NCBI RefSeq assembly: GCF_900111195.1
Contig: NZ_FOGL01000015.1
Coordinates: 40,387-104,386 of the forward strand
Direction of reading: 5' to 3'
Source: Gracilibacillus ureilyticus
Lineage (GTDB): Bacteria > Bacillota > Bacilli > Bacillales > Amphibacillaceae
Length of the DNA: 64,000 nt
Under the pieces are notes generated by a model. It had not been told where the DNA came from, made no database searches, and saw only the letters and a program-made list of their open reading frames with translations. Positions 8,383 through 16,682 of the stretch are shown piece after piece. The first letter of the stretch is position 1. Every line of letters starts with the position of its first letter. The position numbers were made by a program, and so were the translations under genes.

Positions 8383-10383
8383 ATGAACTCTTCTACGAAG
8401 ATGAAAAGAAAATTCCGACCAGAAATTGAAGGATTACGCTCAGTAGCTGCCATACTTGTTGCTGTTTACCATATCTGGTTTGGGAATATTTCTGGTGGAG
8501 TCGATATATTCTTTGTTGTTTCTGGATTTTTAATCACCACATCTCTTTTAAACATGTATGAAAAAAAGGGAAAAGTCGACGGCATAGAATTTCTTCTCAG
8601 GTTAGGGAAGAGATTGTTTCCTGTAGCTTTTTCAGTATTGATCTTTGTTGTCATCTCTGGTTTTTATTTTTTACCCCAAACACAATGGGACGTGATTATA
8701 GAGGAAGTATGGGCTTCCATGTTATATATGGAGAATTGGCAACTAGCCAGTAATTCTGTCGATTATTTAGCGCAGAATAATGTCGTCAGCCCAGTACAGC
8801 ACTTTTGGGCAATGGGAACACAATTCCAGTTCTATATTATTTGGACCATTGTATTAATAGCTTTATCAGTACTTGCTAAAAAGTCTGGAATTCCACTAAA
8901 AAAATTATTGTTCCCTACAATAATTGTTATGTTTCTATTATCTTTAAGCTATTCCATTTATATAACAGCTATCAATCAGCCTTGGGCTTACTTTGATACA
9001 TTTGCCAGGGTTTGGGAATTTGCAACTGGAAGTATTCTTTCTCTAATCATAGTAAAAATTACTTTCAATAAAGTTACGAATTGGGTTATTGGTTGGCTGG
9101 GTTTGTTTGGTCTAATCAGTTGTGGTCTGATCTTACAAGTTGGAACCATGTTTCCCGGGTATGCTGCTCTGTGGCCTGTCATGGCAGCTGTCTTGATATT
9201 GGTAGCCGGTGAGAGTGGCGGGAGATTCGGAGTGCATCGGTTACTGAGTGCAAAGCCTCTAGTGAAATTTGGTAGTATATCTTACGGCTTTTATTTGTGG
9301 CATTGGCCTCTCTTAGTTATCTATTACAATATCTTTGATAGTGAGAGTATTCCGGTTTTTCATGGATTATTAATTATGGTATTGGCAGCAATCAGTTCAT
9401 TTTTAACTACGATTTTATTTGAAAAACCAATTAGAAAGAAGAAAATAAATTCCAAAGCAAAACTGGCATTAATATTATTTGTGATTGCATTTCCCGTAAT
9501 CATACTTACAGGATCTTGGACATGGTACTTGAAAGATATTCAATCTGAAGCTGTTAAAGTGGAAATAAGTAACACCGATCATCCGGGAGCATATGTGATG
9601 GTATCAGATGTAGAGTTTCATTCAGATGAACCCTTTATACCGAAAACTGCAAATGCAAAGTATGATTTTCCGGAGAGTTATAAAGACGGATGCCATCAGG
9701 AAATGGAAAAGTCAGAAGTCATCATGTGCGAATATGGTGAAGTGGATACTCCTGATTATACAATTGCCTTAGTTGGCGGTTCTCATAGTGCTCATTGGTT
9801 AGCTCCCCTTGAAAATTACGCTAATGAGAATAATATAAAGATACTAAACTATACGAGAAGCGCATGCCGGTTCTCGAGTGAATCTTATTTATTGACAACT
9901 AAACTCGATCAACAGACATGCGCAGAGTGGAATGATGGAGTAATGAAAGAATTAATCGCTAAAGAGCCGGACTTGGTTTTTACCACTGCTGATGCTACGG
10001 AATGGAAGGGAATACCAAAAGGTTATGTCGATCAATGGGAAACGTTAGATGATAATGATATCAATATTTTTGCTATTAAAGATAATCCTAGAGCGGATTT
10101 TGACATTCCGACATGTGTCGAAAAAAATGGTGTGAACGCAAATGAGTGTGAATTAAAAAATGATCTGGAGGATTTAACTAAAAACATTAAAAAACTTGAT
10201 ATAGATAATATTTATTATGCTGATTTAACGGGCAAATTCTGCGAGAAAGAAATCTGCAAACCTGTTATAGGGAATGTACTAGTATATCAGGATGATTCTC
10301 ATTTAACAAAAACGTATGCGGAAACATTAACACCATTTTTAGGAGAAGAACTAACAAGAGCTCTGAATCATTTTTACAGGTAA
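8383..10383 (+). CDS. acyltransferase family protein with SGNH domain (OatA-like)
   Basis: This 666-residue protein has an N-terminal acyltransferase-3 membrane domain of about ten helices (FRPEIEGLRSVAAI near residue 10, then the VDIFFVVSGFLIT motif). An extracytoplasmic SGNH-type domain follows, with the nucleophile block VGGSHSAHW near residue 465 and the Asp-x-x-His block DDSHLTK near residue 642. Such two-domain enzymes O-acetylate cell-surface polymers, for example peptidoglycan in OatA or surface polysaccharide in OafA; which polymer is unknown here. TTGGAGG at 8371-8377 sets the start at the ATG at 8383 rather than at 8341. Confidence 0.88.
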   Translation: MNSSTKMKRKFRPEIEGLRSVAAILVAVYHIWFGNISGGVDIFFVVSGFLITTSLLNMYEKKGKVDGIEFLLRLGKRLFPVAFSVLIFVVISGFYFLPQTQWDVIIEEVWASMLYMENWQLASNSVDYLAQNNVVSPVQHFWAMGTQFQFYIIWTIVLIALSVLAKKSGIPLKKLLFPTIIVMFLLSLSYSIYITAINQPWAYFDTFARVWEFATGSILSLIIVKITFNKVTNWVIGWLGLFGLISCGLILQVGTMFPGYAALWPVMAAVLILVAGESGGRFGVHRLLSAKPLVKFGSISYGFYLWHWPLLVIYYNIFDSESIPVFHGLLIMVLAAISSFLTTILFEKPIRKKKINSKAKLALILFVIAFPVIILTGSWTWYLKDIQSEAVKVEISNTDHPGAYVMVSDVEFHSDEPFIPKTANAKYDFPESYKDGCHQEMEKSEVIMCEYGEVDTPDYTIALVGGSHSAHWLAPLENYANENNIKILNYTRSACRFSSESYLLTTKLDQQTCAEWNDGVMKELIAKEPDLVFTTADATEWKGIPKGYVDQWETLDDNDINIFAIKDNPRADFDIPTCVEKNGVNANECELKNDLEDLTKNIKKLDIDNIYYADLTGKFCEKEICKPVIGNVLVYQDDSHLTKTYAETLTPFLGEELTRALNHFYR

Positions 10384-11073
10384 CGCCCTGTGGGAAATGG
10401 CTGACGAGAAATGAGACTTGAAAGAAGGGTTTTATGAGTTATGAAAAAACGGCTGAACAAATGACACAATATCACTTTTCGACACGATAAAGATGTATCC
10501 CTGCGTATTACAAGGGCTTTTCGGAATATGCGGATATTTCACATATATCAAATAACTGTGTTTATGAGATGATTATATTTATGATCTGGTATAGACTTGT
10601 AGAGTGGTATATGGACGGAGTGGAGAGAGAAATCTTCAAGAAGCCGATGATGAAAGAACGCACAACATCCGTACTCTGCAAAAAATCTATGAGCTGAGGA
10701 ATTAACAATGATTGATAACTTTTGATATTTATTACAGAAAGTCCGAGCTATAGTAGCAAAGCAACAAATTTTTCACAGATGGGTTTAAAGTAGCGACTAG
10801 AAAGATAATATGTTCTTCGAATGTATGTTCACCTGCTATGATTGTAACTGTGAGAAACCTCGGGAATGGTAGCTCTTATTTCGTATTATGACTGAAGAAG
10901 AAACAAAATTAATAAAAACTACTGCGCGGTACAAATATGATTGCCTTATTTGCTGGAATTGACATATTCAGCAATTATTCCACTTATTTGAATAATCTTT
11001 TTCCTGACGATGTTGTTTGAAGAAGTGATATAATTAAACATTAATGCTAATATAAGGGAAAAGGGGATTGAAA
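10384..11073. other. 690-base gap, no recognisable gene
   Basis: The stretch has no convincing gene. A + strand frame is open for 68 codons (10491-10697) but has no ribosome site or known motif, and its sequence looks partly coding, so a decayed gene is possible. The last 60 bases must hold the promoter of the yfiT-like gene. Confidence 0.4.
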
Positions 11074-11583
11074 ATGGATGTAAGATACCCAATTGGGAAA
11101 CTAGAAGTTCCTGATAAAGTAACATTAGAAAATATTCAAGAATGGCTAAAAGAAATCGAAACTTACACGATTCGATTAAGAGAAACTGTCGACTCTCTTA
11201 GTGATGAGGAATTAAGCAGCACGTATCGAGAAGGAAGCTGGTCAGTTCGTCAACTTGTTCATCACATTGCAGATTCTCAGTTGAATATGTATCAACGTGT
11301 GAAGCTCGCTTTAACAGATGAGAATCCAACAGTGCCTGAATTCGATGAAGAAAAGTGGGCTATTCAACCGGATACAAAGCTTCCTGTAGAAAGTTCGATT
11401 AAAATGTTAGAAGGTATAAATGAGCGCATTGTATCTTTAGGAAATAGTTTAACAGAAGAACAATTAGATCGGTCTTTTACTCACCAGATAAACGGTAGGA
11501 TAACAGTTGCAACGAAAATAGCAAAATTATCCTGGCACGAAGAGCATCACTTAGCACAAATAAAAATTGCATTATCAAAATAA
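11074..11583 (+). CDS. bstA: YfiT/BstA-type bacillithiol transferase (DinB fold)
   Basis: The 169-residue protein matches the YfiT family end to end: the MDVRYPIGKLEVPDKVTLE opening, WSVRQLVHHIADSQLNMYQR near residue 60, and the C-terminal WHEEHHLAQI. The three histidines in HHIADS and HEEHH bind the metal in this DinB-like four-helix bundle. YfiT homologues are bacillithiol-dependent S-transferases acting on electrophiles in the cytoplasm. AAGGGG seven bases before the ATG at 11074 supports that start over the TTG at 11068. It is monocistronic and followed by a terminator. Confidence 0.9.
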   Translation: MDVRYPIGKLEVPDKVTLENIQEWLKEIETYTIRLRETVDSLSDEELSSTYREGSWSVRQLVHHIADSQLNMYQRVKLALTDENPTVPEFDEEKWAIQPDTKLPVESSIKMLEGINERIVSLGNSLTEEQLDRSFTHQINGRITVATKIAKLSWHEEHHLAQIKIALSK

Positions 11584-11622
11584 TAGAATAATAATAACAA
11601 AAGTTGTATATAAAAAATTGTG

Positions 11623-11652
11623 GCGTATCTACAGGAAGCAGATACGCTTTTT
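11623..11652 (+). terminator. intrinsic terminator after yfiT-like gene
   Basis: The stem GCGTATCT (11623-11630) pairs with AGATACGC (11640-11647) around a 9-base loop and is followed by five T. Confidence 0.85.
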
Positions 11653-11859
11653 CACATTTTGACCAGTAATGTGGAATTTCGTGCGGAATAGCCCAATATT
11701 GTTCATAAAGTATTTTCAAAATTAATGGAGATAAGAACAAATACTCTGTATCATCCGATTTGATTGTGAACATGTTGAAAATTAACCGGGAATGTTAGTT
11801 TATAGGTCAGGATTTTGTAGTAAAATTATACAAGATCATCACAGGGGAGACAGCAAATC

Positions 11860-13122
11860 ATGAAAGAAATATATGAATATATAAGTGAATCACAGTTAAG
11901 AAAGTATGCAGAACTTGCTGTGAGAGCTGGTGTAAATCTGCAAAAAGACCAATTATTGATTATTCATAGTGATATACAAAATGCTGCCTTTGCACGTCTA
12001 ATCCAAACAGTAGCCTACGAGGCAGGAGCTTCAAATGTATTTATAGATTGGACAGATGAACAGTCTGCCAAAGAATTTTACTTACATGCAGCAGATAGTG
12101 TCATCGATCACTTTCCTGATTGGCAGGCTGCCCGTTTTAAGGAGTGGGACGATGCAGGTGCTGCTTACATCCATATTATTTCTGAAAACTTAGATGTTTT
12201 TAAGGAGGTTTCCACAGAAAGGATAAGTCGTTTCCAAAAAGCAAACCGTACCAAATTGAGGGATTATCATGCGAAAATCAGATCCCATGAGGTGCGCTGG
12301 TGTCTTCTGACTGTTCCGTACGTTGCATGGGCAATGAAAGTATTTCCCAACCTAAGTAAAGAAGAAGCTGTTCAATCATTATGGAAGTTAATTCTAAAAG
12401 GGTGTCGGGCAGATGGGGAAAATCCTGTAAAAGATTGGAAGAGTCACAATAGAGCCTTCGAGTCTCGAAAAAAATTCCTGAATGAGAGCCAATTTGAATC
12501 CCTCCATTTTACAAATAGCTGTGGAACAGATTTATTCGTTGGTCTACCTGAAAATCATCTCTATATCGGTGGGGGTGTCAAAGATAAAAATGGAGTACCT
12601 TTCTTTCCGAACATACCTACAGAAGAAATATTCACAGCTCCCCATAAAAATAAGGTGAATGGAAAATTGATAGGTACGAAACCTCTGATCTATGGGGGAA
12701 GTGTCATCGATGATTTTTACCTGATTTTTAAAGATGGACGGATTACGGACTATTATGCCGCAAAGGGACAGGAAGTGTTACAAAATCTAATCGAAATAGA
12801 CGAAGGTTCCCATTATCTAGGTGAAATTGCCTTGGTTTCTAATAAATCTCCGCTTGCTCAGACAAATACTCTTTTTTACAATACCTTGTTTGATGAAAAT
12901 ACAGCCTGTCATATTGGAATCGGAAATGCTTCTCCTTCTAATCTTCAAAATGGCAGTGACCAATCTGAGGAAGAGCTGAAGGTAGCGTGTCTCAATACTT
13001 CACTATTGTTAGTCAATGTGACATTTGGCAGCGAAGACATGAAAGTAACGGGCATTAAAGAAGGTGGAGCTGATGTTCTGCTCCCCAATGGTGCACACAT
13101 GGTGCACAGAAATTTAATTTAG
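11860..13122 (+). CDS. M29 aminopeptidase-like protein with altered metal site
   Basis: The 420-residue sequence aligns with thermophilic (M29) aminopeptidases over its length: YAELAVRAGVNLQ near residue 16, IPTEEIFTAPHK near 252, DEGSHYLGEIALV near 314 and FYNTLFDENTACHIGIG near 339. In M29 enzymes the two metals are held by two Glu, two His, one Tyr and one Asp. Here the Glu residues and His351 remain. The position of the conserved Tyr after the His motif is Ser358, and the TH-x-DF motif has become LLVNV, giving Leu384 and Asn386 for His and Asp. It may be inactive or use a different centre. GGGGAGA precedes the ATG. Confidence 0.82.
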   Translation: MKEIYEYISESQLRKYAELAVRAGVNLQKDQLLIIHSDIQNAAFARLIQTVAYEAGASNVFIDWTDEQSAKEFYLHAADSVIDHFPDWQAARFKEWDDAGAAYIHIISENLDVFKEVSTERISRFQKANRTKLRDYHAKIRSHEVRWCLLTVPYVAWAMKVFPNLSKEEAVQSLWKLILKGCRADGENPVKDWKSHNRAFESRKKFLNESQFESLHFTNSCGTDLFVGLPENHLYIGGGVKDKNGVPFFPNIPTEEIFTAPHKNKVNGKLIGTKPLIYGGSVIDDFYLIFKDGRITDYYAAKGQEVLQNLIEIDEGSHYLGEIALVSNKSPLAQTNTLFYNTLFDENTACHIGIGNASPSNLQNGSDQSEEELKVACLNTSLLLVNVTFGSEDMKVTGIKEGGADVLLPNGAHMVHRNLI

Positions 13123-13228
13123 TTTTTTGTAACACTAGAAAGTAGCCAATTGTTCCATAAATTCTTTACAGTATTTTTTATTTAAGTGAATCAGTTTATT
13201 TTTCAAAAATATTTGGTATAATAGAAGT

Positions 13229-13373
13229 ATGATCTTCATAAGTTAAAAAGACTGAAAGATGCTGTAACATCTTCCAGTCCTACAATAGATTGCCTATTGA
13301 GTGGCAGTCACTAAATGGTTTTTAGCTTGTGCCACCTTAATTAAGTTTATTACTTAATTTGGGTGGTCTTTAC
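13229..13373 (+). ncRNA. putative antisense antitoxin RNA (type I toxin-antitoxin)
   Basis: An extended -10 box (TGGTATAAT, ending at 13222) is followed about 110 bases later by a rho-independent terminator (stem arms 13332-13345 and 13353-13366, then TCTTT). This predicts a + strand RNA of roughly 145 bases. It overlaps, in antisense, the 3' part of the - strand toxin-like message, the arrangement seen in BsrG/SR4 and TxpA/RatA loci. No protein frame lies inside it. No conserved -35 box is visible, as is common with extended -10 promoters. The assignment rests on architecture. Confidence 0.55.
13245..13279 (-). terminator. terminator of the toxin-like transcript
   Basis: On the - strand GACTGGAAGATG (13279-13268) pairs with CATCTTTCAGTC (13261-13250), 12 bp with one G-U, and is followed by TTTTT. 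It lies inside the antisense RNA region, so both transcripts overlap across it. Confidence 0.75.
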
Positions 13374-13450
13374 TTATTACTGTCTTTTAAAATAATACTA
13401 CAAGACTAGCGAAGCTAATCATGAGTACTAAACTCTCAAAAAACAGTCAT
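13370..13450 (-). pseudogene. type I toxin of the TxpA/BsrG holin-like class, frame-disrupted
   Basis: Behind a strong GGGGGTGA ribosome site the frame starts MTVF and stops at once, because a run of six T contains one base too many. Shifted by one base it continues ESLVLMISFASLVVLF, the hydrophobic core of short Bacillus holin-like toxins (typical start MTVFESLxLMI). A second shift restores LKDSNK and a stop at 13370. The total length of 81 bases is a multiple of three, so two shifts cancel. It is probably a dead toxin. An indel in the T-run as phase switch or sequencing error is the alternative. An extended -10 (TGATATAAT) lies upstream near 13526-13534. Confidence 0.6.
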
Positions 13451-14016
13451 AAGCGTCACCCCCTTTCATCCTCAAAGGAGGGAGTGACTACCACCCTATA
13501 AACTCTCTATTGCTATCTCTTATTATATCATTTTCCAATAAGTTATCCCATGGAAAATGAGGCAGCTCTAGGAGTCTACATGCCCGATATACTTAAATAA
13601 ATACGGGGGCGTTCTCGTTCTTCATTCAAACTGTCCCCAGAGGAAATTTAGACAGTAAAAGCAAGAGGATGATTAAAGATAAATTTTTTTATGGTTATCT
13701 TATGGAATAACGTCAGAAACCAGACTTCCCACGGGATAGTCTGCATCAGGAAACCGACGGGAAAACTTGACAGCTTTCAGATTGACAACCTTTTTATGAT
13801 GATATTTTTGATAACCCTTTACATGAATGGGAACCGTATTTGTATCCATTCATACAGAAAACAGTAATAGCAAGAATTCAATTGGGAATGAAACGCTAGA
13901 TCCGTCCGCATGGGCAGAGATTTGGGAGTAATGATCCGTGAGCATACCTGGTCCAACTTTTCTGTAAATAGAATCAAAACAGGACAATAAGCTAGTTGCT
14001 CATTGTCCTGTTGTCT
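13451..14016. other. gap with toxin promoter and an unassigned gene scrap
   Basis: The first 90 bases hold the leader and promoter of the toxin-like gene. At 13700-13849 on the - strand a 49-codon frame with good coding character ends in RRFPDADYPVGSLVSDVIP. It has no ribosome site and a stop directly before its ATG, so it looks like the C-terminal remnant of a lost gene that I do not recognise. The + strand near 13820-13930 also has short coding-like pieces in two frames. Confidence 0.35.
13979..14011. terminator. intrinsic terminator of the aldolase gene
   Basis: The inverted repeat ACAGGACAAT (13979-13988) / ATTGTCCTGT (14002-14011) lies just beyond the aldolase stop on the - strand. It is flanked on that strand by an A-run before and TTTTGATTC after, consistent with termination of the aldolase message. 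Confidence 0.6.
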
Positions 14017-14979
14017 TTATTTTTCTGTAGGCATTGTCTCTACAGATGTAAACTGATCATAAAATTTACGGTATTCATCCTTGTTTTCTGATTTTCTAAG
14101 TGCCATGGCTGTTCTTGGATGCTCGTTAAGTAAACCAGTAATCGTATAAGGAATGAGGTAACCCCATTCTACTTCTTCCCTAAGTGGGATAAACAATTTT
14201 TCTAATACATCTAAAACAGGAGCGATATCATATTGCGGATCATCTAAGTAGCCAAGTACTAATTCAGTTGGGCAATTACCAGCAGCACGTCCCATCCCAT
14301 ACACGGAGCTGTCTAAAAATTGAACGCCGTTTTCAGCAGCTAAGACAGTATTGGAAAATGCTAATTGCAGGTTATTGTGCGCATGGATTCCTAATTTTTT
14401 CTTAGGGGCATGCATTTTGAATTTTTCCACCAAGTATTTAATGTCACGGTTATACAAGCTGCCAAAAGAATCGACTACATAAATAATATCAACGTTACTT
14501 TCATTTAATTTTTCTAAGGCTTCAATAAGATCAGGCTCTAACGCATTAGATACTGCCATGATATTCACGCTTGTTTCATACCCCATAGAATGAAATTTTT
14601 CTACTAACGCAATTGCTTTATTGACATCCTTTAGATAACAAGCCACCCTTATTAAATCAATATGACTTTCTTCACAAGGTAAGATGTCATCTTCATCGAC
14701 ACGGCCAATATCCACAATTGCTGATAGCTTTGTAAAATTTTTTTCTGGAATCGTCTCTTTTAATAATTTTTCATCACAGAATCTCCATGGTCCGACACCT
14801 TCACTTGGAAGGAGCTTCGGTGAGTTTTTATAGCCGATTTCCATATAATCCACGCCTGCTTTGCTTAAAGAAGCATAAAGCTCCCGCACAAATTCCACAC
14901 TAAAATCCCAATTATTAACCAATCCACCATCTCTTATTGTACAATCTAACATACTTGCTCCATTACTTTTTACCATCAT
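14017..14979 (-). CDS. DRE-TIM aldolase-domain protein (HMGL/DmpG-like)
   Basis: The 320-residue protein is a TIM-barrel lyase of the HMG-CoA lyase/4-hydroxy-2-oxovalerate aldolase superfamily. It has the metal/substrate motif LDCTIRDGG at about residues 11-19 and the second metal motif HAHNN near residue 200. It is close in length to the catalytic domain alone and lacks the C-terminal DmpG communication domain and the LeuA-type regulatory domain. It is therefore an orphan aldolase or acyltransferase of unknown substrate. GGAGGG precedes two adjacent ATG codons. Upstream lies a leader region with a Phe/Tyr-rich mini-frame and a terminator, suggesting control by attenuation. Confidence 0.82.
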   Translation of the reverse strand: MMVKSNGASMLDCTIRDGGLVNNWDFSVEFVRELYASLSKAGVDYMEIGYKNSPKLLPSEGVGPWRFCDEKLLKETIPEKNFTKLSAIVDIGRVDEDDILPCEESHIDLIRVACYLKDVNKAIALVEKFHSMGYETSVNIMAVSNALEPDLIEALEKLNESNVDIIYVVDSFGSLYNRDIKYLVEKFKMHAPKKKLGIHAHNNLQLAFSNTVLAAENGVQFLDSSVYGMGRAAGNCPTELVLGYLDDPQYDIAPVLDVLEKLFIPLREEVEWGYLIPYTITGLLNEHPRTAMALRKSENKDEYRKFYDQFTSVETMPTEK

Positions 14980-15032
14980 TTATCCCTCCAAAGATTTAAT
15001 TGCAACACTTAGTGGAATCACCAAAAAAATAA

Positions 15033-15071
15033 AAAACATGTAGTGAAGAAGATGATCTACCTACATGTTTT
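15033..15071 (-). terminator. candidate attenuator terminator ahead of the aldolase gene
   Basis: Read on the - strand, AAAACATGTAG (15071-15061) pairs perfectly over 11 bp with CTACATGTTTT (15043-15033), and the transcript continues TTATTTTTTT. It lies between the leader peptide and the aldolase ribosome site, about 50 bases before the aldolase start, so full-length transcription must pass it. The AAAAC at its 5' edge could instead pair with GTTTT at about 15079-15083, a possible antiterminator. Confidence 0.7.
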
Positions 15072-15123
15072 CATGAGAAAAAACTTTCCTATTTACGATA
15101 AATTTATCAGTAATAGCAAAGTT

Positions 15124-15180
15124 TTAGTTATAGTAATAATAAAAAAATGAAATGTTTCTGTGGCTTGAAGTTGTTTTCAT
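15124..15180 (-). CDS. putative Phe/Tyr-rich leader peptide of an attenuator
   Basis: An 18-codon frame reads MKTTSSHRNISFFYYYYN. It follows an AAAGGA ribosome site with nine bases of spacing, and this in turn follows a promoter at 15211-15239. Two Phe codons and four Tyr codons in a row just before the stop are typical of amino-acid-sensing leader peptides. A downstream AAAACTTT (right after the Tyr codons) is complementary to AAAGTTTT about 40 bases later. A stalled ribosome would therefore change the folding ahead of the terminator at 15033-15071. That it senses charged tRNA-Tyr/Phe and controls the aldolase is inference. Confidence 0.6.
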   Translation of the reverse strand: MKTTSSHRNISFFYYYYN

Positions 15181-15210
15181 CGAAATCAATCCTTTAAAAA
15201 TATTAAGAAT

Positions 15211-15239
15211 ACTATAGCAAAGTTATCAACAATAAACAA
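15211..15239 (-). promoter_or_regulatory. promoter of the leader/aldolase unit
   Basis: On the - strand TTGTTT (15239-15234), a 17-base spacer, and TATAGT (15216-15211) form a plausible sigma-A promoter. The predicted start lies about 25 bases before the leader-peptide ATG. Confidence 0.5.
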
Positions 15240-15251
15240 TAGTTTTATTGG

Positions 15252-15401
15252 GATTTAAATGAAGCCTGTGTATTGGGAGGGGTATTTGGTTTATTGGGAA
15301 TTGTGTCTTTAATCGTTAACGGCATTGTGTTAATAATTGGTCTTTTAATCTTTATTGGTATTTTGAGTGCGGAATTATATATGGAAGTTTTATTAAGCTA
15401 A
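15252..15401 (+). pseudogene. fragment of a small membrane protein (DUF4064-like)
   Basis: The frame reads EACVLGGVFGLLGIVSLIVN and on through a hydrophobic stretch to a stop at 15399-15401, with no start codon or ribosome site. The glycine-rich helix resembles DUF4064-type membrane proteins, but the match is weak. Its 5' part has presumably been lost, leaving the piece between the leader promoter of the divergent aldolase and the repeat-rich region. Confidence 0.4.
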
Positions 15402-15511
15402 CGGTTAGCAAGAGTTACAGAAGCCAAAAATCGAATATGATTGTCCTTCTTTTTTTAATGATTTCTTTTGGAATATTATGTTAGCATAGAGTTAATAAAG
15501 AAACGTGGCAG
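15394..15511 (+). repeat. degenerate copy of the two-hairpin repeat
   Basis: The left end AGCTAACGGTTAGC and the right end TTAATAAAGAAACGTGGCAG match the ends of the clearer copies at 16471, 17304 and 17725, while the middle has diverged or been replaced. It lies between the DUF4064-like fragment and the next small gene. Confidence 0.4.
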
Positions 15512-15582
15512 TGATGTGGAAGATGTAACTTTAATTTATCAGCTCGTTAAATAGATAAGAGGCAATTATGTGCTAAAAAATA

Positions 15583-16005
15583 TTGTTTTATGTAATGATT
15601 AATTCTATACTCGTTGATTGCAGTAAACACGATATTGTAGAAGACACAATAACAGCTCCCGATATTACTTTAGAAGATGTTAAAAAAGTTATAACAGAGC
15701 GAGGGTTAGAATTGGAAGAAGCTGATTTACCTAGTGGAAATGTATTTATTCAAGTATTGAATGGTGTTTCAGCAGAAGCTTATTTTATTGAAGGATCTAC
15801 ACTATCTATTTATATCTTTTCCACTGATGATGGAAGTGAAAAAGGAAAGATTGATTTTGAAGAAAAAACTGTTGCTGCTTCGTTAGAACCATATAAAACT
15901 TTTACTGGTCAAAACGTGTTAATCTTTTATGTAGAAGGTAGCGAAGAAAACAATAATAAATTGGCAAATGCATTCAATATGCTAAATGAAGTTACAAAAA
16001 AGTAA
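15583..16005 (+). CDS. lipoprotein-like protein with damaged signal peptide
   Basis: The frame encodes a soluble domain of about 120 residues that I do not recognise, preceded by a hydrophobic stretch and LVDCSK, which resembles a lipobox. Upstream in the same frame lies ATG TGC TAA at 15568, with GAGG at a proper distance. If the TAA were AAA, the protein would start MCKKILFYVMINSILVDCSK, a normal signal peptide. The present start would have to be the TTG at 15583 or an ATG a few codons on. It is probably a recently inactivated lipoprotein gene, in a row of similarly damaged small genes. Confidence 0.5.
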   Translation: MFYVMINSILVDCSKHDIVEDTITAPDITLEDVKKVITERGLELEEADLPSGNVFIQVLNGVSAEAYFIEGSTLSIYIFSTDDGSEKGKIDFEEKTVAASLEPYKTFTGQNVLIFYVEGSEENNNKLANAFNMLNEVTKK

Positions 16006-16047
16006 TGATGTTTTAATAAGAATTTTTTTATAAAGGGGGTTACTTTC

Positions 16048-16453
16048 TTGAAGAAGAAAACAATTATTTTTATAACACTATTTTTTTTTGGGGTAGGAAT
16101 TTTCTTAACCTATAACCAAATGAAGCATACATCTTATGAAAATGTAATATCAGAAGATTGATGAATCTGAGGAGATTAAGGAGATTACCATTGAAAATAA
16201 AAAAAATAATACAGAGGTAACTATAAAAGATAAACAATTACTTCAAAAGATAACAAATAATCCAAACGAGATGGAATTAAAAAAAATGAATGATATCCCC
16301 TCTATCGAGTATCTTATTACCATTCATACAAATAATAGAAATTATGATATCGGGTTAGGGGAAAAAGGTATTCATTTTGGTTATGCAGGTAGTTATTCGA
16401 TTGTCAGTGATAATATACTCTATCAAGATGTAAGTCACGCACAATTTGAATAA
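16048..16453 (+). pseudogene. frameshifted membrane-anchored hypothetical protein
   Basis: A TTG at 16048 with AAAGGGGG seven bases upstream starts a frame with a basic N-terminus and one membrane helix (KKKTIIFITLFFFGVGIFLTY). It stops at 16159-16161. Shifting frame by one base near 16150 gives KIDESEEIKEITIENKKNN and continues without interruption to the stop at 16451-16453. The whole therefore reads as one protein of about 134 residues with a single indel. The C-terminal part from 16271 appears as a separate open frame but has no ribosome site. Function unknown. Confidence 0.65.
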
Positions 16454-16470
16454 GACATTTACTGCTTATT

Positions 16471-16547
16471 TCACTAACGGATGGCTTTAGTGGTATAAGG
16501 AGTTGTTCATTTGGCAACTCTTATTGCTTATTAAAGTAACGTGGCAG
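16471..16547 (+). repeat. two-hairpin intergenic repeat, copy 1
   Basis: It starts CACTAACGG and has a first hairpin CACTAA (16472-16477)/TTAGTG (16487-16492). The second hairpin is ATAAGGAGTTG (16495-16505)/CAACTCTTAT (16515-16524), followed by the conserved tail TGCTTATTAAAGTAACGTGG. It separates two unrelated + strand genes. Confidence 0.65.
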
Positions 16548-16574
16548 ATTACTTGAAGAAGGAATCTAAATAAT

Positions 16575-16633
16575 CGGTATCGAATTATATTATAAATTTC
16601 ATAAGGAGATAACAAACAATGAGTTCGATACCG
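16575..16633 (+). promoter_or_regulatory. long-range hairpin enclosing a ribosome site
   Basis: CGGTATCGAA (16575-16584) is the perfect complement of TTCGATACCG (16624-16633). The 39-base loop contains ATAAGGAGAT and the ATG at 16619 of a short frame (MSSIPFTLIDYLYN) that runs into the acetyltransferase gene in another phase. It could be a folded leader or a DNA operator. Confidence 0.35.
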
Positions 16634-16682
16634 TTCACTTTGATAGATTATTTATATAATGTACGAAAGGCTGGAATAAATC

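Noticed and set aside
14990-15240. T-box riboswitch in the aldolase leader
   Set aside because: No T-box core sequence (TGGNACCGCG) or stem I features are present. The leader peptide model explains the region better.
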